Shown one piece after another: positions 24,956 to 35,631 of a stretch of DNA of 64,000 bases. The stretch covers positions 177,951 through 241,950 of the forward strand of contig PNKE01000014.1 of the NCBI GenBank assembly GCA_013822245.1, written 5' to 3'. The notes beneath the pieces were generated by a model. That model was given only the letters and a program-made list of their open reading frames with translations, did no database searches and had not been told where the DNA came from. The position numbers and the translations under genes were made by a program. Numbering within the stretch: position 1 is the first letter of the stretch; each line of letters opens with the position of its first letter. The stretch is from Candidatus Solibacter sp. (GTDB lineage: Bacteria > Acidobacteriota > Terriglobia > Bryobacterales > Bryobacteraceae).

Positions 24956-25772
24956 CCTCGTTCTCATCGCCTGCCTCGCGCTTCCGCTGGCCGCGCAGAC
25001 GCTTAGACTGCCCGGCGAATTGAAACCCTGGCTGCGGGTCTCTCTGACCGCCCGCGTCGCCGGCATCGTCGACGCCGTTGACGCCGACCGCGGCTCCATT
25101 GTCAAACAGGGCCAGGTCCTCGTCCGGCTCTCCGCTCCTGAAATGAAGGCGCGGATCGCTGAAGCCGAAGCCGGCGTGCTGACCTTCGGCGCCCGCAAGG
25201 CCGAAGCCGAGGCCCGCCTCTCCGCCTCCGAAAGCACGCTCGACCGCCTCTCCGCGGCGGCCAGGACGCAAGGCGCCGTCGCCGAAAACGATCTCATCCA
25301 GGCCAACCGGGCCGTCCTCGCCGCCCGCGCCGTGGTCCAGTCCATCGAGAAGTCTGCCTCCGCGGCCCAGGCCCAGGTCCAGGCCCTGAAGGACCTGGAA
25401 ACCTACCTCCGCATCGCCGCCCCGTTCAATGGCGTCGTCACTGAACGCAAGGTCCATCCCGGCGCGCTCGCCTCGCCGCAGAGCGGCTCTCTGCTGGAGA
25501 TCGAACAGGTCTCCAGACTCAGGCTGGAGGTCGCCGTCCCCGAAGCCGAAACCTCGCGTATCCCAACCGGCGCCAGAATCCAGTTCACCGTTCCCGCCCA
25601 CCCTGGGCGCACCTTCACCGGCGTCGTCGCCCGCCACGCCCGTTCGCTCGACTCCGCCTCGCGCACCATGCCGGTCGAACTCGATGTGGACAACGGCTCT
25701 GGCGCACTGGCGCCCGGCATGTACGCCGAAGTCGCCTGGCCCAGGCGCCCCGCGCCCGCGGCGGCGAAATAA
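24942..25772 (+). CDS. RND membrane fusion protein (HlyD/AcrA type)
   Basis: A 276-residue periplasmic adaptor, shorter than AcrA. Signal peptide MKHPSLVLIACLALPLAAQ; lipoyl/barrel-sandwich halves flank a helical hairpin of about 90 residues (EMKARIAEAEAGVLTFGARK...QALKDLETYLRI); the second lipoyl half contains APFNGVVTERKVHPGALA; then a beta-barrel domain to the end. The membrane-proximal domain seems reduced. The ATG at 24942 lies inside the last codons of the pump gene. Links the RND pump to the TolC-like channel. Confidence 0.92.
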   Translation: MKHPSLVLIACLALPLAAQTLRLPGELKPWLRVSLTARVAGIVDAVDADRGSIVKQGQVLVRLSAPEMKARIAEAEAGVLTFGARKAEAEARLSASESTLDRLSAAARTQGAVAENDLIQANRAVLAARAVVQSIEKSASAAQAQVQALKDLETYLRIAAPFNGVVTERKVHPGALASPQSGSLLEIEQVSRLRLEVAVPEAETSRIPTGARIQFTVPAHPGRTFTGVVARHARSLDSASRTMPVELDVDNGSGALAPGMYAEVAWPRRPAPAAAK

Positions 25773-25775
25773 CCG

Positions 25776-26555
25776 CTACGCCTTCCCGCTCAGCGCCGCC
25801 ATCAGATCCGCCGACTCGACGCTGGCGCACCAATACCGCTCGATGTGCTCGATCACCAACTGCGTCCCCTGCTCGTGCGTGACATAGGGCCGGTCGGCCG
25901 GGTTGTACATCGCGTCCGTCAGGTCGCGGATCAGCACGCATTTCACGCCCCAGCGCGTCATCTGCCTGATCGCGAACGTCCGGTTCAGGATGCACATATT
26001 CGTGTGCACGCCCATGATGAACAGCGTCTCGATGCCGCGCACCTTCAGAATCGAATACACCTCGCCGCCCTTGTCGGTGACATAGTCCTGCAACTCCACC
26101 GGAATCCCGGCGTGCTGCCGCGTCCAGGCCTTGTAGCTCTTCTCGCCCGTGTCGCAGCCGCCGCCCGCGTCGTCGATCGGCAGCGGCGGAGCATCGATCG
26201 CCAGCATCGCCGGCGGGATCGTTCTTGGCGTCGACTGCGCCGCCTTCCGCTGCGGCGCATCGCGATAGAACTCCATCGTGTCCGACGGCGCATGAATGAT
26301 CACCACGCCCTTGCGCCGTGCAACATCAAGCAATGGACGCGCCTTCTCGACAATCGGCGCCAGACGCTCGTTCGCGCCCCTGCACCAGTGCTTGTCCCAC
26401 ATGTCGCACAGGATGATCGCCGACTTCTTCGGGACAAGCTCCGCCGCGGTATCCCTTGCGCCGGCTTCGTCCCGCCGCCGCACTGTGATCGCCTGCGATG
26501 CATTCAACGCCGCGCCTGTCGCGCTGATGAGGAAGATTCTGCGGGACGCGTTCAC
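25776..26555 (-). CDS. Isochorismatase-family cysteine hydrolase, exported
   Basis: A 259-residue hydrolase. After a leader (MNASRRIFLISATGAALNA) that looks Tat-like, the catalytic Asp51 is in IILCDMWDKHWC and the nucleophile Cys187 in GVHTNMCILNR, the classic cysteine-hydrolase arrangement; a catalytic Lys between them is expected but not assigned with confidence. A GVHTNMC motif with no cis-peptide valine pair suggests nicotinamidase/N-carbamoyl-type activity rather than isochorismate hydrolysis. Long insertions at 95-160 are unusual. Convergent with the efflux operon (3-base gap) and divergent from the oxidoreductase at 26713. Confidence 0.85.
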   Translation of the reverse strand: MNASRRIFLISATGAALNASQAITVRRRDEAGARDTAAELVPKKSAIILCDMWDKHWCRGANERLAPIVEKARPLLDVARRKGVVIIHAPSDTMEFYRDAPQRKAAQSTPRTIPPAMLAIDAPPLPIDDAGGGCDTGEKSYKAWTRQHAGIPVELQDYVTDKGGEVYSILKVRGIETLFIMGVHTNMCILNRTFAIRQMTRWGVKCVLIRDLTDAMYNPADRPYVTHEQGTQLVIEHIERYWCASVESADLMAALSGKA

Positions 26556-26712
26556 TTTGGATCAGCTCCTGCCAGACCATCTGCCCGCGCCGGGCCGCGG
26601 CCCGCGCCGTCAACCAGTAGTCTATGACAACCGCACTGTCCGCGGTCACTTCATGAATCCGCCTCCATCCTCCAGCCGTGCAGCGAAATCGCCGCGGGCG
26701 TAGAATGTCTCC

Positions 26713-28008
26713 ATGCAGGACAGACGAGCGTTCTTCAAGACCGGCGCCGCGGCGGCGCTGTCCATCGGATCCAGCCGCATCCTCGGAGCCAACGATCGCG
26801 TCAACCTCGGCATCATAGGTCTCGGCGGCCGCGGCCGCTACCACGTCGGCGCCTTCAGCCGCATCCCCGATGCCCGCGTCGCCGCCCTCTGCGACGTCAA
26901 CCAGGAGGCCCGCGAACGCAACTCCGCCATGGTCATCAAGGCCGGCGGCCAGAAACCCGCCGAGTTCGTGGACATGCGGAAGATGTTCGAGGACAAATCC
27001 ATCGACGCCGTCTCCATGGCCACCCCCAACCACTGGCACTCGCTCGGAACCATCTGGGCCTGCCAGGCCGGCAAGGATGTCTACTGCGAAAAGCCGGCCA
27101 GCCACAACATCTACGAGGGCCAGAAGATGGTCGAGGCCGCCCGCAAGTACGGCCGCATGGTCCAGATCGGTTCGCAAAGCCGGTCCGTGCCCGGCTTCAT
27201 CAAGGGCATGCGGTTGCTCAACGAAGGCGTCATCGGCAAGGTCTACATGGCCAAGGGCCTCTGCTTCAAGCGCCGCAAATCCATCGGCAAGACCCCCGTC
27301 GAGCCCGTCCCCCCCGGCCTGAACTGGGACCTCTTCCTCGGTCCGGCGCCCATGCGCCCGTTTTCCAGAAACCGCTTCGCTTACAACTGGCACTGGTTCT
27401 GGGATACCGGCGACGGCGACATCGGCAACCAGGGTATCCACGAAATGGACAAGGCCCGCTGGGGCCTGAACGCCGGCCTGCCCACGCTGGTCTCCTCCAC
27501 CGGCGGCAAGTACGTCTATGACGACGACCAGGAGACCCCCAACACCCAGCTCGCCTCCTACGATTACGGCGATTGCCAGATCGTGTTCGAGGTCCGCGGC
27601 ATCATCACCGGCGGCGAGTCCGGCGCCGAGCCCCGCGGCGGCAACACCGTTTCAAACATCTTCTACGGCGCCGATGGCTTCATGGTCCTTGAAGGCGCCG
27701 GCTTCAAAGTCTACAAGGGCGAGAACCGCGAGCTTGTCCTTGAAGAAAAATCGGGCGGGGGCGAGGACGCCCTGCATATGAAGAACTGGCTGAGCGAGAT
27801 CAAAACCCGCAACCACACCGGCCTCACCGCCGATGTCGAAGTCGGCGTCCGCAGCATGGCCCTGGTTCATCTGGCCAACATCAGCTACCGCCTGAAGCGC
27901 ACGTTGAAGTTCGACCCCGCCACCATGACCTTCCCCGGCGACGCCGAGGCCAACCGCCTCGCCCGCCCCGAACAGCGCAAACCCTACGCAGTCCCCGACA
28001 AGGTGTAG
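26713..28008 (+). CDS. Gfo/Idh/MocA-family oxidoreductase, Tat-exported
   Basis: A 431-residue NAD(P)-dependent sugar or sugar-acid oxidoreductase. An N-terminal leader with a twin-arginine-like start (MQDRRAFFKTGAAAALSIGS) is followed by the Rossmann fold (NLGIIGLGGRGRYHVGAF) and the conserved CEKPASHNIYEG segment, whose Lys is part of the EKP motif. A GNQGIHEMDKARWGL stretch carries the catalytic His. Related exported oxidoreductases of Planctomycetes and Acidobacteria are similar in length. Two further copies of the family lie at 46034 and 55840. Followed by a strong intrinsic terminator. Confidence 0.92.
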   Translation: MQDRRAFFKTGAAAALSIGSSRILGANDRVNLGIIGLGGRGRYHVGAFSRIPDARVAALCDVNQEARERNSAMVIKAGGQKPAEFVDMRKMFEDKSIDAVSMATPNHWHSLGTIWACQAGKDVYCEKPASHNIYEGQKMVEAARKYGRMVQIGSQSRSVPGFIKGMRLLNEGVIGKVYMAKGLCFKRRKSIGKTPVEPVPPGLNWDLFLGPAPMRPFSRNRFAYNWHWFWDTGDGDIGNQGIHEMDKARWGLNAGLPTLVSSTGGKYVYDDDQETPNTQLASYDYGDCQIVFEVRGIITGGESGAEPRGGNTVSNIFYGADGFMVLEGAGFKVYKGENRELVLEEKSGGGEDALHMKNWLSEIKTRNHTGLTADVEVGVRSMALVHLANISYRLKRTLKFDPATMTFPGDAEANRLARPEQRKPYAVPDKV

Positions 28009-28036
28009 GCCATCAATTGGTCTTTTTCCGGTAAAT

Positions 28037-28068
28037 GGGCCACCCTAACGGCGCGGGGTGGCCCTTTT
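28037..28068 (+). terminator. Rho-independent terminator after the oxidoreductase
   Basis: GGGCCACCC (28037-28045) pairs with GGGTGGCCC (28056-28064), a 9-base-pair GC-rich stem, followed directly by TTTTCTCTTT. It overlaps the 3' end of metX on the other strand, so both convergent transcripts meet here. Confidence 0.85.
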
Positions 28069-29163
28069 CTCTTTGTAGACCCGCGCCAGGAAGCCCCGCA
28101 CGATCTCGGTCTGTTCGCCCACATCCACCAGAAATGCGTCGTGCCCGTAACTCGACGACAGCTCGCAATACGTCACGTCGTGGTTGCGCGAACGAAGCGA
28201 ATTGGCGATCTCCAGGGACTGATACGACGGATACAGCCAGTCCGACGTAAACGAGATCACCAGAAACCGGCAATCGGCCGGCTCCATCGCCGCCGCCAGT
28301 GACCCCGTGCCCGCGGTCAGGTCAAAATAGTCCATCGCCTTCGTAATGTAGAGGTACGAATTCGCATCAAAGCGATTCACGAACTGTGCCCCCCTATATC
28401 GCAGATACGACTCCACTTCAAAATCGATCCCGAAGCCAAACGAGAAACTCTCCCTGTCCCGCAGCCGCCGCCCGAACTTCTCCCGCATCGACTCGTCCGA
28501 CATATACGTGATATGCCCCACCATCCGCGCCACCGACAATCCCCGCGCCGGCGGATTGCCCTCGTAATAGTCGCCGCCATTGAAATCAGGATCCGCCACA
28601 ATCGCCTGCCTGCCCGTCTCGTTGAAAGCGATCTGCTGCGCCGAATGCCGTGCCGTGGTCGCAATCGGGATGCACGCCTCCACCATCGCCGGGTAGTCCA
28701 CCGCCCACTGCAACGCCTGCATCCCGCCCATTGACCCGCCCGTCACCGCCAGCAGTTTCCTGATGCCCAGGTGTTCGACGACAAGCTCTTGCAGCCGCAC
28801 CATGTCGCTGATCGTGATGCCCGGAAACCGCAGCCCGTAAGGCTTGCCCGTCGTCGGATCGATCGAGGACGGACCCGTCGTCCCCTTGCACCCCCCCAGC
28901 ACGTTCACGCACAAAACAAAATACTTGTCGGTGTCGAACGCCTTGCCCGGACCAATCATGTTGGCCCACCAGCCCGGCCTGCCCTCATGGTCGATCCCCG
29001 CCGCGTGCGCATCGCCCGTGAACGCATGCAGCACCAGAATCGCGTTCGCCTTGCCTTCGTCCAACTCGCCCCAACTTTCGTAGGCGGCCTGGACATCCTT
29101 CAGCGTCTCGCCGCAATCGAGCGGCAGCTCCGCGAATCGGACAAAACTGGGTTCAGAGATCAT
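28045..29163 (-). CDS. metX: Homoserine O-acyltransferase (MetX)
   Basis: A 372-residue alpha/beta hydrolase that acylates homoserine at the start of methionine synthesis. Nucleophile Ser144 in [12 protein letters not shown], Asp308 in FTSDWLYP and His341 in SSYGHDAFL make the catalytic triad. [14 protein letters not shown] at 43-56 is the oxyanion region, and [19 protein letters not shown] is the family signature. Sequence alone does not prove acetyl- rather than succinyl-transfer activity. The ATG at 29163 ([10 protein letters not shown]) is used; a longer frame upstream is low-complexity. Last of a co-directional run ligA-DedA-radical SAM-metX. An ACAGCC/GGCTGT hairpin sits at 29188-29200 before the start. 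Confidence 0.94.
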   Translation of the reverse strand: MISEPSFVRFAELPLDCGETLKDVQAAYESWGELDEGKANAILVLHAFTGDAHAAGIDHEGRPGWWANMIGPGKAFDTDKYFVLCVNVLGGCKGTTGPSSIDPTTGKPYGLRFPGITISDMVRLQELVVEHLGIRKLLAVTGGSMGGMQALQWAVDYPAMVEACIPIATTARHSAQQIAFNETGRQAIVADPDFNGGDYYEGNPPARGLSVARMVGHITYMSDESMREKFGRRLRDRESFSFGFGIDFEVESYLRYRGAQFVNRFDANSYLYITKAMDYFDLTAGTGSLAAAMEPADCRFLVISFTSDWLYPSYQSLEIANSLRSRNHDVTYCELSSSYGHDAFLVDVGEQTEIVRGFLARVYKEKRATPRR

Positions 29164-29252
29164 CGGCGGCAGTCGTGATCCTATTGTACAGCCGGGCTGT
29201 CGATCCGCTGCGGCTTGGCCGTCAAACCGTCCAGTCCGCGCCCGCGTCCGCG

Positions 29253-30305
29253 TTAGCAGCCCGCGGCCGTCGATGCCGCCGCCGGAGGCGTCTTCGACTT
29301 CTTCCCAGCGCCCGAGAAGCTCAGATACCGCTTCACGTTCTCGCCCAGCAGTTGCAGGAACGGCTTGTCCAGGTTCGACCGGATCGCCACATAGCACTCG
29401 TCGCAGGTGTTGTTCATGGTGAACTCCTTCACCATCCGCCCCTGCTCACCGAGCGGAAACTTCTTGAACTGCATCGAGCACGGCTGCAAATCGCCCTGCG
29501 CCGTCACCACCAGGAACCGCAATCCCGCCTTGCACCCCGAACGTCCACCCTGCTCGAAATACTCCCGCGTATGCTCGAGCGTCGTCGGCGCCGACACGAT
29601 CCAGTTGGTTCCGTCCCGCCGCGTCTCCACCCTATCCAACTGCGTCTTCAACTGCACCAGTTGATCCGCCGCGCCGGGGAACAGCTCCCGGTTGCCCGTG
29701 CGCCGCGCCGAATACGCCGAATAGCACAGGTTCACGCCCCATTTGCGCGCCTGGTCGGCGTTGTCGTTGATGAACGGCAGGTTCGCCGACGTGATGCAGG
29801 TGTTCAGCACAATGTCGTCGTAGCCATACGCCACGCACTTCGGGATCACGTCGTCCAGGTGGTCAAACAGGCCCGGAACCACCCGGAAATCGTCATGCCG
29901 CCTGTCGGGAAAGTCCAGCGACACCGAAAACTGATCCACGCCCGCTTCCCGCAGCCGCAAATACCGCTCCGGCGTCATCAGTGACCAGCAGGAGACCAGA
30001 ATGATGTAGGGCAGGGAATTGGGCTGTTTGATGTTCCGGACAACCTCTTCCAGGTCGTCCCGCATCAGCGGTTCGCCGCCCGACACCTGCACCACGCACG
30101 GCTTCAGCGTGTCCATGTAGCGCCGGTAATCGGCCGGTTTCAGGTTGTTGGAATCGTCTTTAGGGCCGCCGTGGTCGCAATGCTGGCAGTAACACGTGCA
30201 GGAGTCAGTGACTTCGAATGAAACCACGATCGGGCGGTCGGCCATCCAGTTGAGCGACCCTTGGCGGATGACCTGGAGTGATTGCGACAGCGGTACCTTG
30301 CGCAT
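29253..30305 (-). CDS. Radical SAM protein with C-terminal SPASM-like cysteines
   Basis: A 350-residue radical SAM enzyme. The cluster motif is C-x3-C-x2-C within [11 protein letters not shown] at about residues 33-43, with an extra Cys inside. A GGEP SAM-binding motif follows ([14 protein letters not shown]). The C-terminal cysteines (SGCKAG, QPCSMQF and NTCDECYVA) look like a SPASM or twitch domain carrying auxiliary iron-sulfur clusters, as found in peptide-modifying enzymes and sulfatase maturases. The tail is Lys/Ala-rich. No precursor peptide gene was found next to it. It is the third of four co-directional genes. Function is unknown; it could modify a peptide, a lipid or a cofactor. 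Confidence 0.88.
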   Translation of the reverse strand: MRKVPLSQSLQVIRQGSLNWMADRPIVVSFEVTDSCTCYCQHCDHGGPKDDSNNLKPADYRRYMDTLKPCVVQVSGGEPLMRDDLEEVVRNIKQPNSLPYIILVSCWSLMTPERYLRLREAGVDQFSVSLDFPDRRHDDFRVVPGLFDHLDDVIPKCVAYGYDDIVLNTCITSANLPFINDNADQARKWGVNLCYSAYSARRTGNRELFPGAADQLVQLKTQLDRVETRRDGTNWIVSAPTTLEHTREYFEQGGRSGCKAGLRFLVVTAQGDLQPCSMQFKKFPLGEQGRMVKEFTMNNTCDECYVAIRSNLDKPFLQLLGENVKRYLSFSGAGKKSKTPPAAASTAAGC

Positions 30306-30360
30306 AGCCTAAACAGCCATCATACCAAGAGATCCTGAAATCCTGCAAGAGAGTACAGAT

Positions 30361-30951
30361 TCAGCGGGCCGCGCCTCGCGCCCGGCGGTAGTCCGAGATC
30401 TTCACCAGCAGGAAGGCGAACGCGAAAAGCCCCAGCGCGATCAATGCGAAGTCCCATTTATTGTCCCTCAAGTACGTCAGCGACTCCTCGCCCAACTTCC
30501 GTCCCAGGTAGGCGATGGCGAAATAGCGCGGAATTCGCGCCGCCGCCAGCACGGCCAGAAACGAACGCAGCGAAATCCCCATCGCGCCCGAACACACCAC
30601 GCCGATCTTCAGCGGCAGCGGGATCGGGATCAGCCCTGGGATGAAGACGGTAATCAGCCCGTAGTGCTGAAACCAGCGCCGCCAGCGCCGGCCGCGGGCC
30701 GACATCGTGTGGCGTTCCAGATACATCTCGCCGCCCTTGCGGGCCAGCAGAAACAGGATCGCCGAGCCGATCAGAGACCCGATCACCGCCAGCGCGGCGG
30801 CATAAAACGCGTTCTCCGGCCTCTGCGACGCATACAGGATGAGGGCGATGTCGGGGCCTGCCGGATTCGGCAACCCCGCCCCGTCGACGATGCCGATAAT
30901 GAGCGTTCCTGGCAGTCCCCAGGCAAGCAGGATTTGTGAAATCGTTTTCAT
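30361..30951 (-). CDS. DedA/VTT-domain membrane protein
   Basis: A 196-residue integral inner-membrane protein of the DedA/SNARE-associated (VTT) superfamily, members of which move or flip lipids such as undecaprenyl phosphate. Hydrophobic segments at about 8-30, 48-70 and 130-185 and the re-entrant loop RGRRWRRWFQHYGLITVFIPGLIPIPLPLK (Gly/Pro-rich) are characteristic, with the FxR/P-x-x-R pattern partly changed (IPGLIPIP). Between ligA (12 bases upstream) and the radical SAM gene; the partnership with ligA is probably only transcriptional. Confidence 0.85.
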   Translation of the reverse strand: MKTISQILLAWGLPGTLIIGIVDGAGLPNPAGPDIALILYASQRPENAFYAAALAVIGSLIGSAILFLLARKGGEMYLERHTMSARGRRWRRWFQHYGLITVFIPGLIPIPLPLKIGVVCSGAMGISLRSFLAVLAAARIPRYFAIAYLGRKLGEESLTYLRDNKWDFALIALGLFAFAFLLVKISDYRRARGAAR

Positions 30952-30963
30952 TACTTCGTTCGG

Positions 30964-32967
<2,004 letters not shown>

Positions 32968-32968
32968 C

Positions 32969-32974
32969 TATAAT
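32969..32974 (+). promoter_or_regulatory. -10 element (TATAAT) of diacylglycerol kinase-like gene
   Basis: A perfect TATAAT in the 40-base ligA/DGK gap. A usual start point 7 bases after it (about 32981) leaves only a very short leader before the deduced start. No good -35 hexamer is visible. Confidence 0.5.
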
Positions 32975-32992
32975 CGTACCCAGGGGGTCGTC

Positions 32993-33901
32993 CTGAACGC
33001 ACGTTTCGACAAAGGGATTCTTCTGTACAATCCGGCCGCCGGGCGCATCCGCCGGAGGCCCGCGCTGGTGGATGAGGCGTTCGATGCCCTCCAACGGCTT
33101 GCCGGATCGATGACGCTGGTCGCCACCGAAGGCCCCGGCACGGCCGGCCGCCAGGCTGCCGAAGCGGTCCAGGCGGGCGCCGAACTCGTCCTGGTCGCCG
33201 GCGGCGACGGCACTGTGAACGAAGCCCTTCAGGGCCTCGCCGGAACTCGCGCCGCCTTGGGCATCATCCCCGCCGGCACCGCCAACGTCACCGCCATGGA
33301 GATCGGCCTCGGCAGGTCCAACCGCACCGCCCTGCCCGCCCTGCTGTGCTCCGGGCCTGTCAGAATCGCCATCGGCTCGCTCCAACCGGCCGGCTCGGCT
33401 GAACGCTTCTACCTCGCCATGGCCGGCGCCGGGCTGGATGCCTCCATCGTCCGCCGCGTCGCCCCGTCGTTCAAGCGCCGCTTCGGCAAGCTCAGTTACT
33501 GGTATGCAGGATTCGCCACCCTCGGCCAGGCGCTGCCCGAGTTCTACGCCGCCGTCGACGGCCAGCGCGTCCGGGCCAGCTTCGCCCTGGTCAGCCGCGT
33601 CAAAAACTACGGCGGCGACCTCGAAATCGCCCGCCACGCCGACATCCTCCAACCCAAACTGGCCCTGGTTCTGTTCGAGGGGCGCAGTTCATTCCGCTAT
33701 TTGAAGTACTTCAGCGGCGTCCTGCTGAACCGGCTTGGCTCCATGTCCGGCGTGACGCTCAAACTGGTTGACCATCTGGATGTCGAAGCCGGCGCCGCCG
33801 GCGGACCCGATCTTCAAGTGGATGGCGAATATGCCGGCCACGGGGCAGCCCGGTTTAGAATCGTCCCGGACGCCCTCACCCTGCTCGTCCCCAGGCGCTG
33901 A
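32993..33901 (+). CDS. Diacylglycerol kinase-family lipid kinase (YegS/BmrU-like)
   Basis: A cytoplasmic lipid kinase (302 residues from the CTG at 32993). Conserved blocks: LLYNPAAGR near the N-terminus, LVAGGDGTVNEALQGLAG (the GGDGTxNE nucleotide-binding loop) and IIPAGTANVTAMEIGL. They identify the family. No ATG or GTG precedes the first block; the nearest GTG (33068) would delete the NPAAG motif. CTG at 32993, 5 bases after an AGGGGG stretch and shortly behind a TATAAT box, is the best start I can propose, but a rare start codon needs proof. Its stop abuts the stop of the convergent HDOD gene. Confidence 0.85.
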   Translation: MNARFDKGILLYNPAAGRIRRRPALVDEAFDALQRLAGSMTLVATEGPGTAGRQAAEAVQAGAELVLVAGGDGTVNEALQGLAGTRAALGIIPAGTANVTAMEIGLGRSNRTALPALLCSGPVRIAIGSLQPAGSAERFYLAMAGAGLDASIVRRVAPSFKRRFGKLSYWYAGFATLGQALPEFYAAVDGQRVRASFALVSRVKNYGGDLEIARHADILQPKLALVLFEGRSSFRYLKYFSGVLLNRLGSMSGVTLKLVDHLDVEAGAAGGPDLQVDGEYAGHGAARFRIVPDALTLLVPRR

Positions 33902-34732
33902 TCAGAGCGCCGAGCGCATCGCCTGTATCTCCCGGTCGAGTTCGGCTTCCAGCGCGCTGCCGTGCTCGCTCAGGCTGATTGCCGCCGCCACTTCCGGGTC
34001 TGCCTGGGCGATGCCCGGATCGAAATCCTCGATCCGGTAGCCCGAGTCCACCGCCAGGCGGTCGGCCAGTTCCACGGCCCGGCTCAGCGCCTGCGCAGCC
34101 GCCTTCGCCATCGGATCCGCCTTGCTGCAGTGATGGTACAAAACCGCGCTTTGCACGGCCGGCGGCAACCCCCAGCGGTGCAGCGCCGCCGCCGACAACT
34201 CGGCGTGGTTCACCTCCAGGATGTCGCTCTCGATCTCCTCCAGCCGCCGGTTGGTGGCCCTGGCCTGGTTCGCGATCTCCAGATACTGCGCCGGGCACGA
34301 CGTGGCAACCATCAGCCGCCCCAGGTCATGCAGCAATCCGGCCGCGAAGGCGCCCTCGGGGTAGTCAAACTGGCCTCTCTGCACAATGGCGTCGGCCAGT
34401 ATCGCCACCGCCACCGAATGGTCGTTGAACCGCCGCATGTTCCAGCCCGGCGGCGCCTCCACCCTCGCCCACAACCGCGATACCGACATCCCCAGCACAT
34501 ACTTGCGCAGCTTGTTCAATCCCAGCAGCGAGATCGCCGCCCTGATGCTCGATATTGTGCCGCGGCGGCCGTAAAGCGCTGAATTCACCAGCCTGAGGAC
34601 ATTGCCCGACAGCACCGTGTCGCGCTCGATCACCGTCGCCAGATCGGCAAACGATACATCCTCATGCGTCAACGACGCCATCAGATGGTTCAGTACCGGA
34701 GAAAACGGCGGCAGGGCGTCTAGGCCCCGCAT
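33902..34732 (-). CDS. HDOD-domain signalling protein
   Basis: About 276 residues, an HDOD domain (a degenerate HD-type phosphohydrolase fold that usually serves as a scaffold or regulator). From the ATG: MRGLDALPPFSPVLNHLMASL, then ATVIERDTVLSGNVLRLVNSALYGRRGTISSIRAAISLLGLNKLR, the strongest family block. A later AAGLLHDLGRLMVATSCP retains the HD pair (His-Asp). The start is uncertain: GTG at 34777 and ATG at 34882 are in frame, but the latter would overlap the divergent ABC gene. Divergent from the ABC transporter operon and convergent with the lipid kinase gene. Confidence 0.85.
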   Translation of the reverse strand: MRGLDALPPFSPVLNHLMASLTHEDVSFADLATVIERDTVLSGNVLRLVNSALYGRRGTISSIRAAISLLGLNKLRKYVLGMSVSRLWARVEAPPGWNMRRFNDHSVAVAILADAIVQRGQFDYPEGAFAAGLLHDLGRLMVATSCPAQYLEIANQARATNRRLEEIESDILEVNHAELSAAALHRWGLPPAVQSAVLYHHCSKADPMAKAAAQALSRAVELADRLAVDSGYRIEDFDPGIAQADPEVAAAISLSEHGSALEAELDREIQAMRSAL

Positions 34733-34848
34733 CGCCTTCTCGCGGTAGCTCTCGCGTGGCAGTATACCCGGACTCACGTCTTTCCCATCGGCAGAAATCG
34801 GACCGGTGTTGAGCTTTACAGCGCGAAATTCTCCCGCCGGATACCATA

Positions 34849-35622
34849 GTGGGTACGGTGCAAGGCGAATTCTCCCCGGCAATCCAGATCCGCGGCCTCA
34901 GAAAACTCTACGGCGGCAAGGCCGCCGTCGACGGGCTTACCCTCAGCGTGGGCCGGGGGTCGTTTTTCGGCTTTCTCGGCCCCAACGGCGCCGGCAAAAC
35001 CACCACCATCCGCATGTTGATGGGCCTGGCCACGCCCTCGGCCGGCGAAATCGAGATCCTCGGCATGAAGATGCCCGAACAGGCCCTCGACATCCGCGCC
35101 CGCATCGGCCTTGTCCCCGACGACTCGCTCCTGTTTGACCACCTCACCGGCCCCGAATTCATCGAATTCGCCGGCCGCATGTACCGCCTGCCCCGCGACG
35201 TCGCCCGCAGCCGCGCCGCCGAACTCATCGCCCTGTTCGAACTCGACGGCGCCAAGAAAAAGATCATCGGCGAATACTCCAAGGGCATGCGCAAACGCGT
35301 CGCCATGGCCGCCGCCCTCATCCACCGCCCCGACCTTTTCCTTCTTGACGAACCCTTCGAGGGCGTCGACGCCGTCGGCGCCCGGCTGATGAAGGACATC
35401 CTCCACGAACAGGTCCGCCGCGGCGCAACCATCTTCCTCACCTCCCACGTCCTCGAAGTCGTCGAACGGCTCTGCGAACGCGTGGCCATCATCAGCGAAG
35501 GCCGCCTCGTCGTTGACGCCCCCATGTCTGAGCTTCGTACCGGCGCCGAAAGCCTCGAAGACATCTTTGTCCGTGTCGTCGGCGGCGTCGAACGCAGCGC
35601 CGAGTCGCTCGACTGGCTCTAG
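34849..35622 (+). CDS. ABC transporter ATP-binding protein
   Basis: A 257-residue ATPase subunit with Walker A GPNGAGKTTTIR (Lys50), signature segment YSKGMRKRVAMA and Walker B LFLLDEPFEGVD; His switch in TSHVLE. This is the subfamily of multidrug/ABC-2 type exporters (the CcmA-like group). Translation starts at GTG (34849, or a second GTG at 34858). The permease gene begins 9 bases after its stop, so they form the complete exporter. The substrate is not indicated. Confidence 0.95.
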   Translation: MGTVQGEFSPAIQIRGLRKLYGGKAAVDGLTLSVGRGSFFGFLGPNGAGKTTTIRMLMGLATPSAGEIEILGMKMPEQALDIRARIGLVPDDSLLFDHLTGPEFIEFAGRMYRLPRDVARSRAAELIALFELDGAKKKIIGEYSKGMRKRVAMAAALIHRPDLFLLDEPFEGVDAVGARLMKDILHEQVRRGATIFLTSHVLEVVERLCERVAIISEGRLVVDAPMSELRTGAESLEDIFVRVVGGVERSAESLDWL

Positions 35623-35631
35623 TATCCAACC

